Shown: positions 1 through 12,069, numbered from the stretch's first letter. The stretch: DNA of 64,000 bases from Clarkia xantiana subsp. parviflora (GCA_036873135.1 JAPTYO010000021.1:446579-510578); one strand, 5' to 3'. Made by a program: numbers and translations. Notes: a model not told the origin generated them from the letters alone.

Positions 1-128
1 ACCTCTATAAAGGAGATCAGTCGAAACTGATTCCTCGACTTCATATAGTCGGCGAAGCTCAGGAGATCAGTCATAACTGACTCTCTCGACTTCCAAAATT
101 CGCCTCAACAAAGGAGATCAGTCGTAAC
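1..128. repeat. 101-bp satellite array, left edge
   Basis: This is the end of a tandem array cut by the window edge. The same array resumes at 60899, so the two parts were continuous before the hAT-like element inserted. Units read as alternating ~50-bp half-units, one with GATCAGTCGTAACTGACTCC and one with GATCAGTCATAACTGACTC, each followed by a CGACTT motif. The last eight bases (121-128, GTCGTAAC) are the left target-site duplication of the insertion. Confidence 0.93.
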
Positions 129-549
129 TAGGGCTGGCAATTTGTGACACGACACGATAGCACGACACGAACACGCACGGAAAAAACCGTGTTCGTGCTA
201 GCATATAGTAGAACGATAACACGATAGCACGAATACGATTAACACGATATAACTTCCGTGTCGTGTTCGTGTTTGAGTATCATAACACGACACGCACGAT
301 AGCACGATAAAGTTGTGCTACTAAGACTAATTCTTAAGTATTTTTTAAACAAATCTTATTTATTACCTTTAAAAACTTCAGTTAGTGATTTAATTTTAGT
401 GTTTTATACTCTATATTATTAACTTATGAATATTGACATACTAATCATAGTTTTTTTTATATATAAAGTTTATTATTTTGTTTTTTGCTTAAAGATCTCG
501 TTTCGGGATGTTCAACTATATATCCTTACACAACACGATAGCACGACAC

Positions 550-1245
550 TGATGGGTTCGATTACACCCGTCAGGCCCTTTAACGGGGAGGAAACGGCAA
601 ACAGGCCCACCAGGCCCAAAATGAAGGTCACGACGACCTAGGAGAAGGGTCCCGACAAAGGGAGTCCCGATGATGAAAGGTCCCGACAGAGTCGGTCCCG
701 ACAGTGGAGCTAGAAGCTCCCGATGAGAAGCCTTTAAGTAGGCCCCGATGATGAATCCCTGAGAATGATTGGCCCTGTCACGATGACGAGGGGCCCCGAG
801 CGGTGACACAACGAGACAACTCTGGAGTCCCCGACGGGAGTCAGGACTCGTTACCAGAGGATAAGGCCAAGATATGCGGGGCGTGGCCGAGATACGCGGG
901 ACGTGGTTAAGATACACGGAGCGTGGCCGAGATACGCGGGGCATGGCTAAGATACGCAAGATCACACCCGAGATACACGGGATACAGGCTAACCACCCCT
1001 AACGGTTCACCAGGTACCTGAGGCATCTCTTTGCCTATAAAAGGGCAGGAGATCACCTCAGAAGACTGACGTTGAATTCAATACACTTTAAGATTACTGC
1101 TTGCCAGTCATACGAGATACTCATTTAAGCATCGGAGAGGGATTATGGGTCACCGCCCGGTCTATCCCCTCTTGCAGGATTGCGTGGAGCAAAGGAGCTA
1201 GGATTGCCGTCAAAGTCCGTACCGAAGTTCCACCGTGATCCAACA
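550..1245 (+). repeat. 5' LTR of element A
   Basis: The 696-bp LTR begins TGATGG and ends CAACA, directly before the primer site. A TATA box (TATAAAAG, about 1036-1043) precedes the R-like region. At about 867-990 there is a run of ~20-bp direct repeats built on GAGATACGCGGGGCGTGG, the usual variable part of U3. Its last 262 bp pair with the 3' remnant at 60495-60756. Confidence 0.93.
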
Positions 1246-1262
1246 TTGGCGCAGTCTGTGGG
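1246..1262 (+). other. Primer-binding site of element A
   Basis: TTGGCGCAGTCTGTGGG lies immediately after the LTR. The other gypsy elements here carry close forms of TTGGCGCCGTCTGTGGG at the same place. It marks where minus-strand DNA synthesis is primed. I do not assign the tRNA. Confidence 0.8.
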
Positions 1263-1281
1263 AAGCAAACAAAAAGCTGAT

Positions 1282-2847
1282 ATGCCTTCTACTCGATCAA
1301 TGGCGGCTGGCAAGCACAGAAGACAGGACAATCTGGTGGTTCCCGCCACCCCGCTGCAACAAATCTGGATTCAGTACCGGAACAGGAGGAAAACCAGAAC
1401 CATCCCCCGGCTGAGCTCTCCCAGACAGGGGGGCATAATGGAGATCCCGAAGATGTTGCTCCTCAACATCAGGGCAACAGGGGGCAGGAGGCCCCCCCAG
1501 CTGCAGACTTGACAAGGGCCGTGGCGGAAGCCATGCCCATGTTCCTAGCAGCCGTAGAGGCTCTCTTAGATCGGAGAGAAGCTGCGAGGAGGCAGGAGGA
1601 GATGCCCACGTTGGAGGAAGTGGCCCCGCCAACAGAGGGTCGGAACGCACAGGAAGCCCCGCCCCGAGGCCAGGACGGGAGTAGGGCAATCGGTCAGCCG
1701 GAGAGGTTCGTGGTTTATGGGCCAGGACCAGTACAGCACAGGACCATTCCCCTGAATGGTCCCATCACTCCCGACCAGGTGGTAAAAATCGTGAACATCT
1801 GTATGGGAGAACAGAAGCCACTGGTGTCAGAGCTAAGGGATCGATCCACTCATCCCTTCGTCCCCCGACTCATCGACACCCTAGCCCCGCCTGGGCTAGG
1901 CATCCCCACGATCAAGGAGTACGATGGCGAAGGAGATCCAGTTCGCCATGTCCAGAAGCACCTCATGGCGTGTCTGGGAAGAGCCCCGAGCGAGGACATA
2001 GTGTGTACGCTGTTCCCGAACACACTGGGAGAAAGAGCCCTGACCTGGTTCTTTAGTCTGCCCCCAGGCTGCATCACTTGCTGGGCAGACATGCACGACC
2101 GATTCATTCAGCAGTACCAGGGTCGGAGGCGTCTATTGAAGAGCGTGAGGTCCCTGACCCAGGTGGTGCAAAGGCCCGGCGAATCTCAGAGGGCGAAACC
2201 ATCCGCACCTTTATTCGGAACCTGACAGCCCCCTATGGTTCCGACCTGATGCACAGCGTGGCTGAGAAAGCTGTGTGGAATATGGAGGCGCTACAAAAAA
2301 GGGTGAAACGGCAAATCGATGTCCAGGAGTCGAAGATAGCCGCAGGAGAGTTGGAGCCCCCAAAGTCGAACAAAGGAAAGCCGTCGGTTAAGCCCTTCGA
2401 CGATCGTAAGTCAAAGGGCAAACCTGAGAGTAGTCGAAACCGAGGCCGACCTGATCGAAGGGACGATAAACGTTCTTCAAGGAAGGATAGGCGGGAGGCT
2501 GATCTCGACATCCCTCTCAACTGCTCCATGGCGGAAGTGCTGACAATCATGGAACGAAAAGGTATCTCCAGGTACCCCCCAAAGAAGGATGGAGAATTCT
2601 TGGGATCACGCACGGATCGCTACTGCCGATTTCACCGCGCGAACGGTCACGACACCAACCACTGTCGAGAACTGAAGAAGGAGATCGAAAAGCTGATCCA
2701 GAAGGGGAAGCTCAAAGAATTTGTCGGGGATAAGCGGTGTCGATCTCGCTCTCGGTCCCGATCGCGGTCCCGTTCCCGATCCCGCGATCGGTCCCCAAAG
2801 AAGAAGAGAACCGATCCAGAGTCGTCCGGTGCTCGCAAGGAGAGACG
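1282..2847 (+). pseudogene. gag of element A, frameshifted
   Basis: Encodes the structural Gag protein that packages element RNA. The start matches that of D (MPSTRSMAAGK). Soon afterwards the frame shifts, then returns at about 1509. The retrotransposon gag core (motifs PLNGPITPDQVV, KEYDGEGDPVRH, LTWFFSLPPG) is readable to about 2170. There, about 58 bp present in D are missing, between a CGA and ATCTC, and the frame shifts again. Downstream a zinc-knuckle-like motif, YCRFHRANGHDTNHC (about 2620-2665), is followed by a long Arg-Ser dipeptide run (about 2740-2800) ahead of the protease. No intact Gag can be made. Confidence 0.88.
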
Positions 2848-5800
2848 GGGCACTATCAATGTGATCCACGGAGGATTTGCTGCTGGAGGTGATACCTCAT
2901 CCGCCCGAGAAGTCTATACTTCTAGAATCCCTACTGCGGTGGTGCTGGGTAAGAGGTCCCGATCCTGGACCTTGAAAGAAGAGATGGTAATCTCCTTTTC
3001 GTCGGAAGACCTCATAGGCGTAGAGACTCCGCACGACGATGCCTTGGTGGTAACCTTGGATGTAGATGGGTTTGAAATGAAGAGAATTCTAATCGACGGG
3101 GGGAGCTCCTCCGACATCCTATTCATGGACGCGCTGGAAGCTATGGGGAAGACGAAGAAAGATCTAAAGGAGGCAAACTTCCCAATGGTCGGGTTCTCTG
3201 GCTCAACCTCCTATCCGCTAGGAGTAATCACCTTACCAGTAGAGTTTGGTAGTGGGTGGAAATCAGAAAGAAGGAACGTGGAGTTTGTTGTGGTAGATTC
3301 CGCGGGGACCTACAACGCGATTATCGGGAGGACCACTATTAATCCCCTGATGGCGGTCGCCTCGACAGTGCACCAGAAGATGAAGTTCCCGACCGACCAC
3401 GGAGTCGGAGAGGTTAAGGGTGACCAGGTGGCTTCTCGAAAATGTTATGTTAACGCCACCCGAAGGAGAAGACGAGAAGCCATGACTGTCCTCCAGACAG
3501 ACACAGATCACAGAGAAGAGTTTGGGCGTCCCGCCCCCGTAGAGGATCTGAAAGAAGTCGAGATCGACGGGCCCCTGAGGAAGGTGAAAATCGGGTCTGC
3601 TCTGACCGAGGAGACAGCCCAAAAATTGGTGGAGTTGTTGAAGGAGTTCAAGGAGCTATTTGCCTGGTCCCCGAGCGATATGCCAGGAACCAGCCCCGAC
3701 GTGATCGTACACGAGCTGATGATAGACCCCGCGATCAAGCCTATCACGCAGAAAAGGCGTCCGATGGGCACGGAGAAGAAGATCGCGATCCAGCAGGAGG
3801 TGGGCAGGTTGCTCGATGCTGGGTTCATTAAGTAGCTCCGATTCCAGACTTGGGTTGCTAATCCAGTGCTGGTGAAGAAGACTAACGGGAAATGGCGAAT
3901 GTGTGTGGACTTCCGCGACTTAAACAAGGCTTGCCCAAAGGACTGTTATCCACTCCCGAGAATTGACCAGTTGGTGGATGCCACGTCGGGACATGAGCTG
4001 TTGAGTTTCATGGATGCGTATTCAGGCTACAACCAGATCATGATGGCCAAGGAAGACGCTCCCCATACAGCATTCTATGCGGACAGTGACATCTATCACT
4101 ACGATGTCATGCCTTTCGGGTTGATCAATGCTGGGGCCACCTACCAACGGATGGTGAACAAGCTGTTTGGGGATATGCTGGGAGAAACCATGGAAGCTTA
4201 CGTGGATGATATGCCGGTGAAGTCCCGACAAGCCGAGGATCATGTGCACAAGCTAACCATGGCATTCGAGCGGATGAGACTCCATCAAGTTCGCTTGAAC
4301 CCGACGAAATGCGCCTTCGGAGTCCACTCAGGGAAGTTCTTAGGCTTCATGGTGAGCCAGAGAGGAATTGAGGTGAATCCTGAGAAGCTGAGGGCAATCG
4401 AGGAGATGCAGTCTCCGATAAACCATCGGGAGGTACAAGTGCTGAATGGCCGACTAGCTGCAATGAATCGCTTCTTATCTAAAGCCAACGACCGATCAAT
4501 GCCGTTTTTTGAAGTCCTGAGGGCCAACAAGAAATTTGAATGGACCGCCAAGTGTGAAGAGGCGTTCCAAGCACTCAAGCAGCACCTTCGCACCCTCCCG
4601 CCGTTGGCGAAACCGGTTCCAGGCGAGCCGCTCTACCTTTATTTGGCTGTTTCTGAATTTGCCATTAGCTCTGTGTTAGTAAAGATTGTCGAGGGAAATC
4701 AAGTCCCCGTTTATTATGTAAGCAAGGCGTTTTCCAAGTCTGAGTTAAATTATCCCGCCGTTGAGAAGTACCTCTTTGCGTTGATTATTACTGCTCGGAA
4801 GCTAAGGCCTTATTTCCACGCACACGAGATAACTGTGCTGACGAACCAGCCTTTGAAGCATTTTTTGAACCGACCGGATGCGTCGGGAAGATTAGTGAAG
4901 TGGGCAGTAGAGCTTAGTGAGTTTCGAATACACTTTGCTCCAAGAACGGCCATCAAAGGCCAGGCATTGGCGGATTTTATAGCAGAATCTACAGCCCCCG
5001 ATCTAAAAGAAGCGGGCCCTGTAGAGGGGGCAACCATGGAGGTCCCGAACAGCCAGAGAGGGCAGAGCAATCAGAACAGCCAAACAAGGAAAATACTTGG
5101 GAGATGTATACGGATGGCTCCGCGAGTTCAGACGGATCAGGAGCGGGCTTTTTGTTGATACCACCGGGTGAAGGTGAACCGCTCCGATACGCATTGGCTT
5201 TAACATTCAAGGCCACAAACAACGAAGCGGAGTATGAAGCTCTTATCACGGGACTAAAAATTGCTAAAGGCACGGGAATCGATCACTTGAGAGTGAAGTG
5301 CGACGCAGCTTTAATCGTGAACCAAGTTCAAGGGCGATACGAAGCAAGGAGTCCGATAATGAAAAAGTATCTGCGAGAGGTACAAGCCCTGAAAGAGAGC
5401 TTCAAAAGCTTCGATATCGAGGCTATTCCAAGGGAGGAAAATGTAGAGGCAGATGCCTTGAGCAAATTTGCCTTGGGGGCACCCTTGGAAGAAAATCGGA
5501 AGGTGCACTTCTTCGAGAAGGTGATCTTATCAAACATCGACCCAACACAGGTGTGCACCATTGAAGCGAGATCAGAAGAGGAGCCAACTTGGATGACCCC
5601 GATAGTCGCGTACCTGACTACGGGGGCAGTCCCCGATGATCAAGTAGCGGCGGACAGGATACGTCGGATCGCGGCCAATTATGTGATGCTAGACGATCAG
5701 CTGTACAAGAAGGGCTGGTTCTCGACTCCGTACTTGAAGTGTGTGGCAGAACCCGACGCCAGTCGGCTTCTGAAGGAAACGCACGAAGGGGTCGCGGCTT

Positions 5801-6825
5801 GTCATGAAGGGGCCCGATCCATCTTGAGGAAAGTGCTGAACTTGGGCTATTATTGGCCCACGATGAACAAGGAAGCAACGACGTTGGTCCGATCCTGTGA
5901 CGCGTGCCAGAGGTACGCCTCGAGTATCGTGGCTCCGGCCGCTAATCTGACATCCATCAAGAGCGCTTGGCCCTTCGCGCAGTGGGGCATCGACTTGGTG
6001 GGACCTCTTCCACAAGCACAAGGTCAATGTAAGTATTTACTTGTAGCTATCGATTATTTTTCGAAATGGATAGAGGCAAAAGCGTTGGCCAGAACAACGG
6101 GGAACCAGATCGTCAAGTTCCTCCAGACCCACATCGTGTCCAGATACGGGATTCCTAAGGTGGTGATCAGCGACAATGGTCCACCGTTTAACGGCTCTCA
6201 GGTGAAGGAGTATCTGGAGGAGTTGAACATCGAGCATCGGACAGCTTCTGTGCGCCATGCTCAGACTAATGGCCAGGTAGAATCAGCCAACCAAATTGTG
6301 ATGGACGGCCTCAAGAAGAGGGTCTATGCTTTGAAGGGCAAATGGCTGAACGAACTGGAAAACGTGCTTTGGGCTGTTAGAACGACACCCAAACAATCAA
6401 CCAGGGAGACTCCATTTGGCCTCGTTTATGGCACGGAGGCTGTCGCCCCCGTAGAGGTAGCTGTGGCGTCCCATAGGATGAGATATTACGAGCCCCTGAC
6501 GAACGATGAGATTAGACGTCTGGACTTGGACTTACTCGAAGAGAAGAGGCGGGAAGACGATGAAGTCCAAGCTCGAATGCGTTTGGCGACGGCCAGGTAC
6601 TACAATCGGCGAGTGAAGTCCCAACAGTTCTTCGTCGGGGTGCTGGTTTGGCGTCGCAACGAGTTCACCCTTTTGGATCGAATCAACAAGATGTCACCAA
6701 AATGGGAAGGACCTTATAAGGTCGTGGGGATGCCAGCTCCAAATGCGTACAAGTTGGAAGACCTCGATGGCAGAACGTTGAAGCATTCTTTTAGTGGCGA
6801 ACACTTGAAGAAACACCATGCTTGA
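2848..6825 (+). pseudogene. pol of element A: PR-RT-RH-aRNH-IN, broken
   Basis: Order: protease beginning TINVIHGG with active-site motif LIDGGSSSD; RT with GYNQ, MPFGLINAGATYQ and AYVDDM; a gypsy RNase H lacking its first catalytic TDAS-type motif; archaeal-type RNase H (MYTDGSASSDGSG, near 5104); integrase with HHCC zinc finger (HEGARSI to CDACQRY) and DDE residues (GIDLVGP, ISDNGPPF, NGQVESAN). The frame is interrupted by a TAG in place of Glu at 3833-3835, before the RT core, and by an ~8-bp loss near 5045 that shifts frame between the two RNase H domains. From 5104 it is open to the natural end HSFSGEHLKKHHA. One polyprotein gene, now defective. Confidence 0.92.
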
Positions 6826-6833
6826 AGAAAGCC

Positions 6834-7145
6834 GCCTTAAGTGGTGCCCGATAAAGTCGCCTTAAGTGGTGCCCGATGAAAGTCGCCTTAAGTGGTGCCC
6901 GAAGAAAGTCGCCTTAAGTGGTGCCCGATGTAAAAATCGCCTTAAGTGATGTATGCTGTTTATCATTTAATTCGATGTAAGCCAATTTTATGCCATCAGT
7001 AAAGAGGTTGCTTCCAATAAGAGTTCTCCTTAGATTTATGCTAAGTGTCAAAGTCGCCTTCAGTGGTGCATGAGAAAAGTCGCCTTCAGTGGTGCACAAG
7101 AAAAGTCGTCTTAAGTGATGCACGGGACTAAGTCGCCTTGAGTGG
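6834..7145 (+). repeat. 3' tandem array of element A, first part
   Basis: Short direct repeats of AGTCGCCTTAAGTGGTGCCC and variants (…GTGCACGA) start right after the pol stop. An AT-richer spacer at about 6945-7060 interrupts them. Element B inserted at the end of this block, duplicating AGTGG (7141-7145). The array resumes at 35819. Confidence 0.9.
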
Positions 7146-7914
7146 TGATGGGTTCCGATGTAATCGTTAGCCCCGTTAACAGCCAATGGACGGCGAGTAG
7201 GTCCAGTGGGCCTCGTGAAAAGCCTAGAAGGCCCAGAGGCCCAGCACGAAGGGTCCCGACTTTAGCAGCCCCGATGTATGAGCTGAATGCTCCCGATGAG
7301 AAGCCTCTGAGCAGGCCCCGATATGCCTTAGTAAATGCCCCGATAATAAAGCCCCGCAGAGGCTGGACCTGTCCCGTAGAGACTGAAGGTCCTGGGTGGT
7401 GATCTAGAATGAGACAACTCTGGAGTCTTCGACAAGAGTCGGGACTTGGGATCAGAGGATAAAGACCGAGAAACCCGCCTACTAGATAGAGTAGTGGGAG
7501 ACGGTTAGAGATAAAGATAAGTCCCCCGAGATACGCAGAGCGTGCCCGAGATACGCGGAGTACGGGTAAGATACGCGGAGCGTGGGGCAAAATCTACGGA
7601 ATCCCTAACGAGATATACGGAATCGTGGCGAGATACACGGAATCATGGGCAAAACGGCCAGTCACGGCCACAGGTAACTGAGTAACTTCCCCTCCTATAT
7701 AAAGGAGGAAGTTACCTCAGAAAACCATCATCTAATACGAGCTTAGACTTTTTGCTTACCACCCATTGATCACATACTCATTTAAGCATCGGAGAGGGAT
7801 TCTGGGTCACCACCCAGGTCATCCCCTTTTGCAGGATTACGCGGAGCCCAGGAGTCCAAAGCTTTCCGTCAAGGACGTAACGGAGCTTCACCCGTGATCC
7901 AACATTGGCGCCGT
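7146..7914 (+). repeat. 5' LTR of element B
   Basis: TGATGGGTTCCGATG to GATCCAACA, 769 bp, followed by primer site TTGGCGCCGTCTGTGGG (7915-7931). A TATA box TATATAAA is at about 7696-7703. As in A, a run of GAGATACGCGGAGCGTGG-type repeats lies upstream of it (about 7530-7650). The 3' LTR at 35057 differs at a few positions and by small indels. Confidence 0.93.
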
Positions 7915-7958
7915 CTGTGGGAAACTTACGAAAAGTCAAGATAGCTTCTACCAGATCA

Positions 7959-10327
7959 ATGGCCGGTGGTGGCAAGAAGAAGCAAGTTCCGGCTGGCAGT
8001 TCCCGTCCCGCAGGAACTCTGAATTCCCAGTTACCAGAACGTACTGCTGAACAAGGTGAGAACCCCGCTCTTTCCCAGACAGGGGGGCAGGGTGATGGAT
8101 ATGAGGTCTCAGTCCGAGACACAGAGAGGAACAGGCAGGATGTCCCGCGTAGGGAGGAAGATGAGGCTCCCCCGAACCCGATAGGCCATGGAGGAGAAGG
8201 AGTCCCGCGAAGGGAAGAAGGGTCGTCTTCGAACTCGGAGTTGGCCAAGGCAGTAGCAGATGCTATGCCCATGATCTTGGCCGCCATGGAGGCCTTGCTG
8301 GACAAAAGAGAGGCCGCCAGGAGGGCGGAGGAGTTGCCTCCGCGAGAAGAATTACCACCACCCTCGCCGAGGGTGGACCCAGAGGAACAGGAGGTTCCGC
8401 CCAGGAGCAAGGGTAAGGAGCCAGCACACCTGGAGAAGTTCGTGGTCGACGGCCCAGGACCAGTGCAGAATAGGACCATTCCCCTGAATGGCCCCATCAC
8501 CCCCGATCAGGTGGTGAAGATCGTTAGCATCTGCATGGGTGATCAGAAGCAGATGACATCGGAGCTAAGGGATCGGTCCAGCCATCCTTTCGTGCCGCTG
8601 ATAGATACCGTCGCCCCGCCCGGGCTAGGTATTCCGACCATCAAGGAGTACGATGGTGAGGGGGACCCAGTTCGCCATGTTCAGAGGCATGTCCAGGCCT
8701 GCATGGGACGAACGTCGAATGATGACCTCATCTGTTCATTGTTCCCGATAACCCTGGGAGAAAGGGCCATGACTTGGTTCTTCAGCCTCCCGCCAGGATG
8801 CATCACGTGCTGGGCTGATATGCACGATCGCTTCATCAAGCAGTACCAAGGTCGGAGGCGTCTTCTGAAGAGTGTGAGGTCCTTGACCCAGGTGGTGCAG
8901 AGACCCGATGAATCGTTGGCATACTACTACCAACGGTTCACTGCCAGTGCTGCGGAGATTGACGAAGAAATCTCGGAAGGAGAGACTATCCGTACTTTCC
9001 TGCGGAACTTGAGCGCTCCGTACGGTTCCGGCCTGATGCACAGCGTAGCCGCGAAGGCTGTGTGGAGCATGGAGGCCCTGCAAGCGAGGGTGAAACAGCA
9101 AATCGACGTCCAGGAGTCGAAGATTGCTGCCGGAGAGCTCGATCCCCCGAAATCGGGGAGAGGAAAGCTATCGTCCAAGCTATCGGATGATCGCAAAGGG
9201 AGAGACAAGTCGGAAGGAAGTAGGAACCGTGGTCGTCCCGATAAAAGAGAAGACAAGCGTCCTCCGAGGAAGGATAACCGAGAAGGTCGGGCTGTTCCCA
9301 TCAATAGCTCGATGACCTCTGTGTTAGCTGTGATGGACAGACAGGGTCTCGCTCGATACCCCCCGAGGAAAGAAGGCGAATTCCTAGGAGGCCGTCCTGA
9401 CCGTTACTGTCGCTACCATCGAGCCAATGGCCATGACACCGAAAACTGTCGGGAGTTGAAGAAGGAAATTGAGAAGCTGATCCAGAAGGGGAAGCTAAAA
9501 GAGTTCGTCGGAAGGGGGCGGTGCCGATCCCGCTCCAGAAGTCGGTCACGATCCCGTTCCAAATCCCGTGACCGATCCCTGAAGAAGAAGAAGGTTGAGC
9601 AAGAAGCCTCAGGATCAGGTGCCCGTAAGGAGAGACGGGGAACTATCAACGTCATCCACGGAGGAATGGCGGCGGGAGGTGATACCTCTGCTTCCCGGGA
9701 GAACTACGCTTCTCGCATATCTGCCGCGGTGGTGCTAGGCAAAAGGTCCCGGTCGTGGACCCTGAAGGAGGAAATGGTAATTTCTTTCTCGGCGGAGGAT
9801 CTAGTAGGCGTGGAGAGCCCTCACGATGACGCCCTGGTCGTGACCCTGGACGTAGACGGATTCGAGATGAAGCGGATCCTGATAGACGGAGGGAGTTCCT
9901 CCGATATTCTCTTCATGGACGCTCTGGAAGCCATGGGAAAGACGAAGAAGGACCTCACACAGGTGGACTTCCCGATGGTAGGATTCTCTGGTTCCACCTC
10001 TTACCCGCTGGGAATGATTACCTTACCGGTGGAGTTTGGTAGTGGCTGGAAGATGGAGAAACGAAACGTGGATTTCGTTGTCGTGGAGTCTGCGGGGGCA
10101 TACAACGCTATTATCGGGAGGACCACCATCAACCCTCTTATGGCAGTAGCCTCGACGGTTCACCAGAAGATGAAGTTCCCGACTGACAATGGGGTCGGAG
10201 AAGTCAAGGGTGACCAAGTGGCATCGCGGAAATGCTACGTTAACGCCACCCGACGGAGAAGGAGGGAGGCCATGAATGTCCATCAGACTGATGCTGATCC
10301 TCGAGAGGAGTATGGGCGTCCCGCCCC
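7959..10327 (+). CDS. gag and protease of element B (5' segment of gag-pol)
   Basis: This is an open frame from MAGGGKKKQ. The upstream ATG used by A and D has become ATA here, so I take the next in-frame ATG at 7959. It contains the gag core (PLNGPITPDQVV, KEYDGEGDPVRH, TWFFSLPPGC), zinc-knuckle-like YCRYHRANGHDTENC (about 9400-9450), an RS-dipeptide stretch (about 9520-9580) and protease with LIDGGSSSD. It runs to GRPAP, where C1 inserted in the linker between protease and RT. With C1 removed the frame continues exactly as PMEDLKEVEIDG at 19866. Three extra codons (VKL) come from C1 LTR sequence before a stop. Confidence 0.9.
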
Positions 10328-11192
10328 TGTTAAGTTATGAGATCTAGGTCAACGGGGTGTCAGCTTTGATCTCACTCCTTACGGGGGATGTGTGTGATCC
10401 GATGTTCCTGAGCTGCTCTGCCTTAGTCTATCTTCTCCTTTCCTTCCTTCCTTCCTCTGCTTCTTCTCTCCTTCTACCCTGCAGAAGGGGCAATACCAGA
10501 CACGGATGAGGGGGGGGGGTGGTGCCTGGTGAACCCTCTCCGATGCCTAAGTCAGTACTTTTCTAGAGAGATAAAGCTAGAGAGATGTCAGAGCTAAAAT
10601 GTCCAAATGGCCAAGATGATCAAATGAGTTGTGAAGGTGGGGTATTTATAGGCAACGGTGTCATTAAGGTGGCTTAATGACATCGTTAGCCTTTAAACAC
10701 AATTAATTAACCTTTAAGCACATAATTAAGACCTTAGGATTCGGAGGAGGTAGGCGGAGTGGACCGAGTATGGGAGTCCGAAAATGGTGTCGGGGCCCTT
10801 GGGGGGGGGAGAAATCCGACCCCCAAGGGTAGGGGTTGGGTGAGGACACCCAACCCCTCCTAGGGAGGGTGGGGTTGGCCAACCCCATCCCTCCTAGGAG
10901 GGATCGGGTTGGCCGACCCGATCTCTCCTAGGAGAGATCGGGTTGGCCAACCCGATCTCTCCTAGGAGAGATCGGGTTGGCCAACCCGATCTCCCCTAGG
11001 GGAGGTCGGGTGTGGCCACCCAACCTCTCCTAGGTGAGTTCGCCTCTGTCGGACGGGCGCTTCGGCCCCGTCCGAGCCGTCGATGTTCTCGCGAAGTGTC
11101 CGGGTTGAAGTTTCGATTTATAATCACAAATGGGACGATAAAAATACAACGGTTTGGAAGTAAACGGGTTCAAATTGGGCGTATATCCATCA
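10328..11192 (-). repeat. 3' LTR of C1
   Basis: An 865-bp LTR, about 71 bp longer than the right copy at 19066-19859. Nearly all of the excess is two additional 34-bp palindrome units plus poly-G length changes. Ends are TGTTAAGTTATG and CGTATATCCATCA as read on the plus strand. The polypurine tract lies just inside (about 11193-11205, minus-strand CTCGGGGGCATG). Confidence 0.92.
10831..11035. repeat. Palindrome array in C1 3' LTR
   Basis: A head-to-tail series of perfect or near-perfect palindromes: a 22-bp one centred on TTGGCCAA alternates with a 12-bp TCTCCTAGGAGA, giving a 34-bp unit. Outer units vary but stay self-complementary (TCCCCTAGGGGA, GGGGTTGGCCAACCCC). Equivalent arrays lie at 19566-19705, about 23311-23482, about 32415-32626, about 47710-48018 and about 57506-57781. 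Unit number differs between LTRs of one element. Confidence 0.92.
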
Positions 11193-11715
11193 CATGCCCC
11201 CGAGTCAACCAATGGCCTAACCCTTGATTGACTCTATTTTAGGATGGTATGACACGCGCAATTTGAAACCGGGGTTTTACCTTCTTTGTCTGAATGTTTG
11301 CTTACCCGTGGATACGTGCCTCTGACTCTGCCCCCCTGTCTACTGAGATAGAGGAATTGTAAACGTCAGAGTAGCACGGACGTGTGCCTAGGCACGCGTC
11401 CGTCTGAGGTGGGAGTAATAAACTTATCTCTGCTACAGGTGTACACTCAAAAAATACAAACTTGCACAGGGGTGTGATACGAATGTAACTAAATAACTTA
11501 CGCTTCAATTTCGTGCCGGGATTTTATCTAAGTGAGGAAGAATTAATTTTAGTCAAAAATTTTCCTAAGTATGGAATACTAGAAAATAAACCTTAGGGGG
11601 TGTTAACTAGGGTGAGTGTGGATTTAACCATGGTTGATGGGAACTAGTTTTTGAATCTTGTCCCTTGAAATTTTCCTCTCTAAAATTCAACGGTGTTGAT
11701 TTGGCGATTTTGGAA
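11193..11715. other. C1 3' untranslated region between LTR and antisense gene
   Basis: About 520 bp without coding. It is conserved with 23637-24160 (C2) and 48175-48700 (C3), beginning CATGCCCCCGAGTCAACCAA and containing TTTTAGGATGGTATGA. It serves as 3' UTR of the sense transcript and upstream region of the antisense gene. I see no further structure in it. Confidence 0.7.
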
Positions 11716-11743
11716 AAACCCTAAACCTTTGTGTTATAAAAAG
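11716..11743 (+). promoter_or_regulatory. Putative promoter of C1 antisense gene
   Basis: A telo-box-like motif AAACCCTAAA (11716-11725) is followed ten bases later by TATA box TATAAAAAG (about 11735-11743). Telo-boxes near TATA are a known plant promoter arrangement. AAACCCTA also occurs at the matching place in C2 (about 24166) and C3 (about 48705). No transcript evidence is available here. Confidence 0.5.
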
Positions 11744-12069
11744 GGGAAGTGATTACCTCATTCTCGTTGTCTTTTTCTCTTCTTTTCGACGGTGGGATTT
11801 CTGGTTGGGCTTACTTCTCGGGGCACGTGTCGCATTGAGGTATGCGTTTTTCTTCTTGTGTAAGCATTGTTCTTGTGGAGTTCGATCCTGTTTTTCTTTC
11901 AGTTGTTTCCTTACTTGTCTCGTTTCAATTTACGTGTCTTCATGATAATATAGTTCTGCCTGATTTGTCTTTCCTCCATCTTCTTGCTTTCATACTTCCG
12001 TTTACTGGCGTGTGGGATTTTCTACATCGGGATTATGGCTATCTCTGTTTGCCCCCTTGCCTCTGTCTG

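Noticed and set aside
550..1245. Open frames of 80-150 codons in LTRs of A, B and D on either strand
   Set aside because: They follow the repeated GAGATACGCGG units or GC-rich U3 sequence and recur only because LTRs are repeated; no domain.
3833..3835. In-frame stops in A and D pol as programmed readthrough sites
   Set aside because: Stops are at different positions in each element and not at a gag/pol boundary; relatives have sense codons there.
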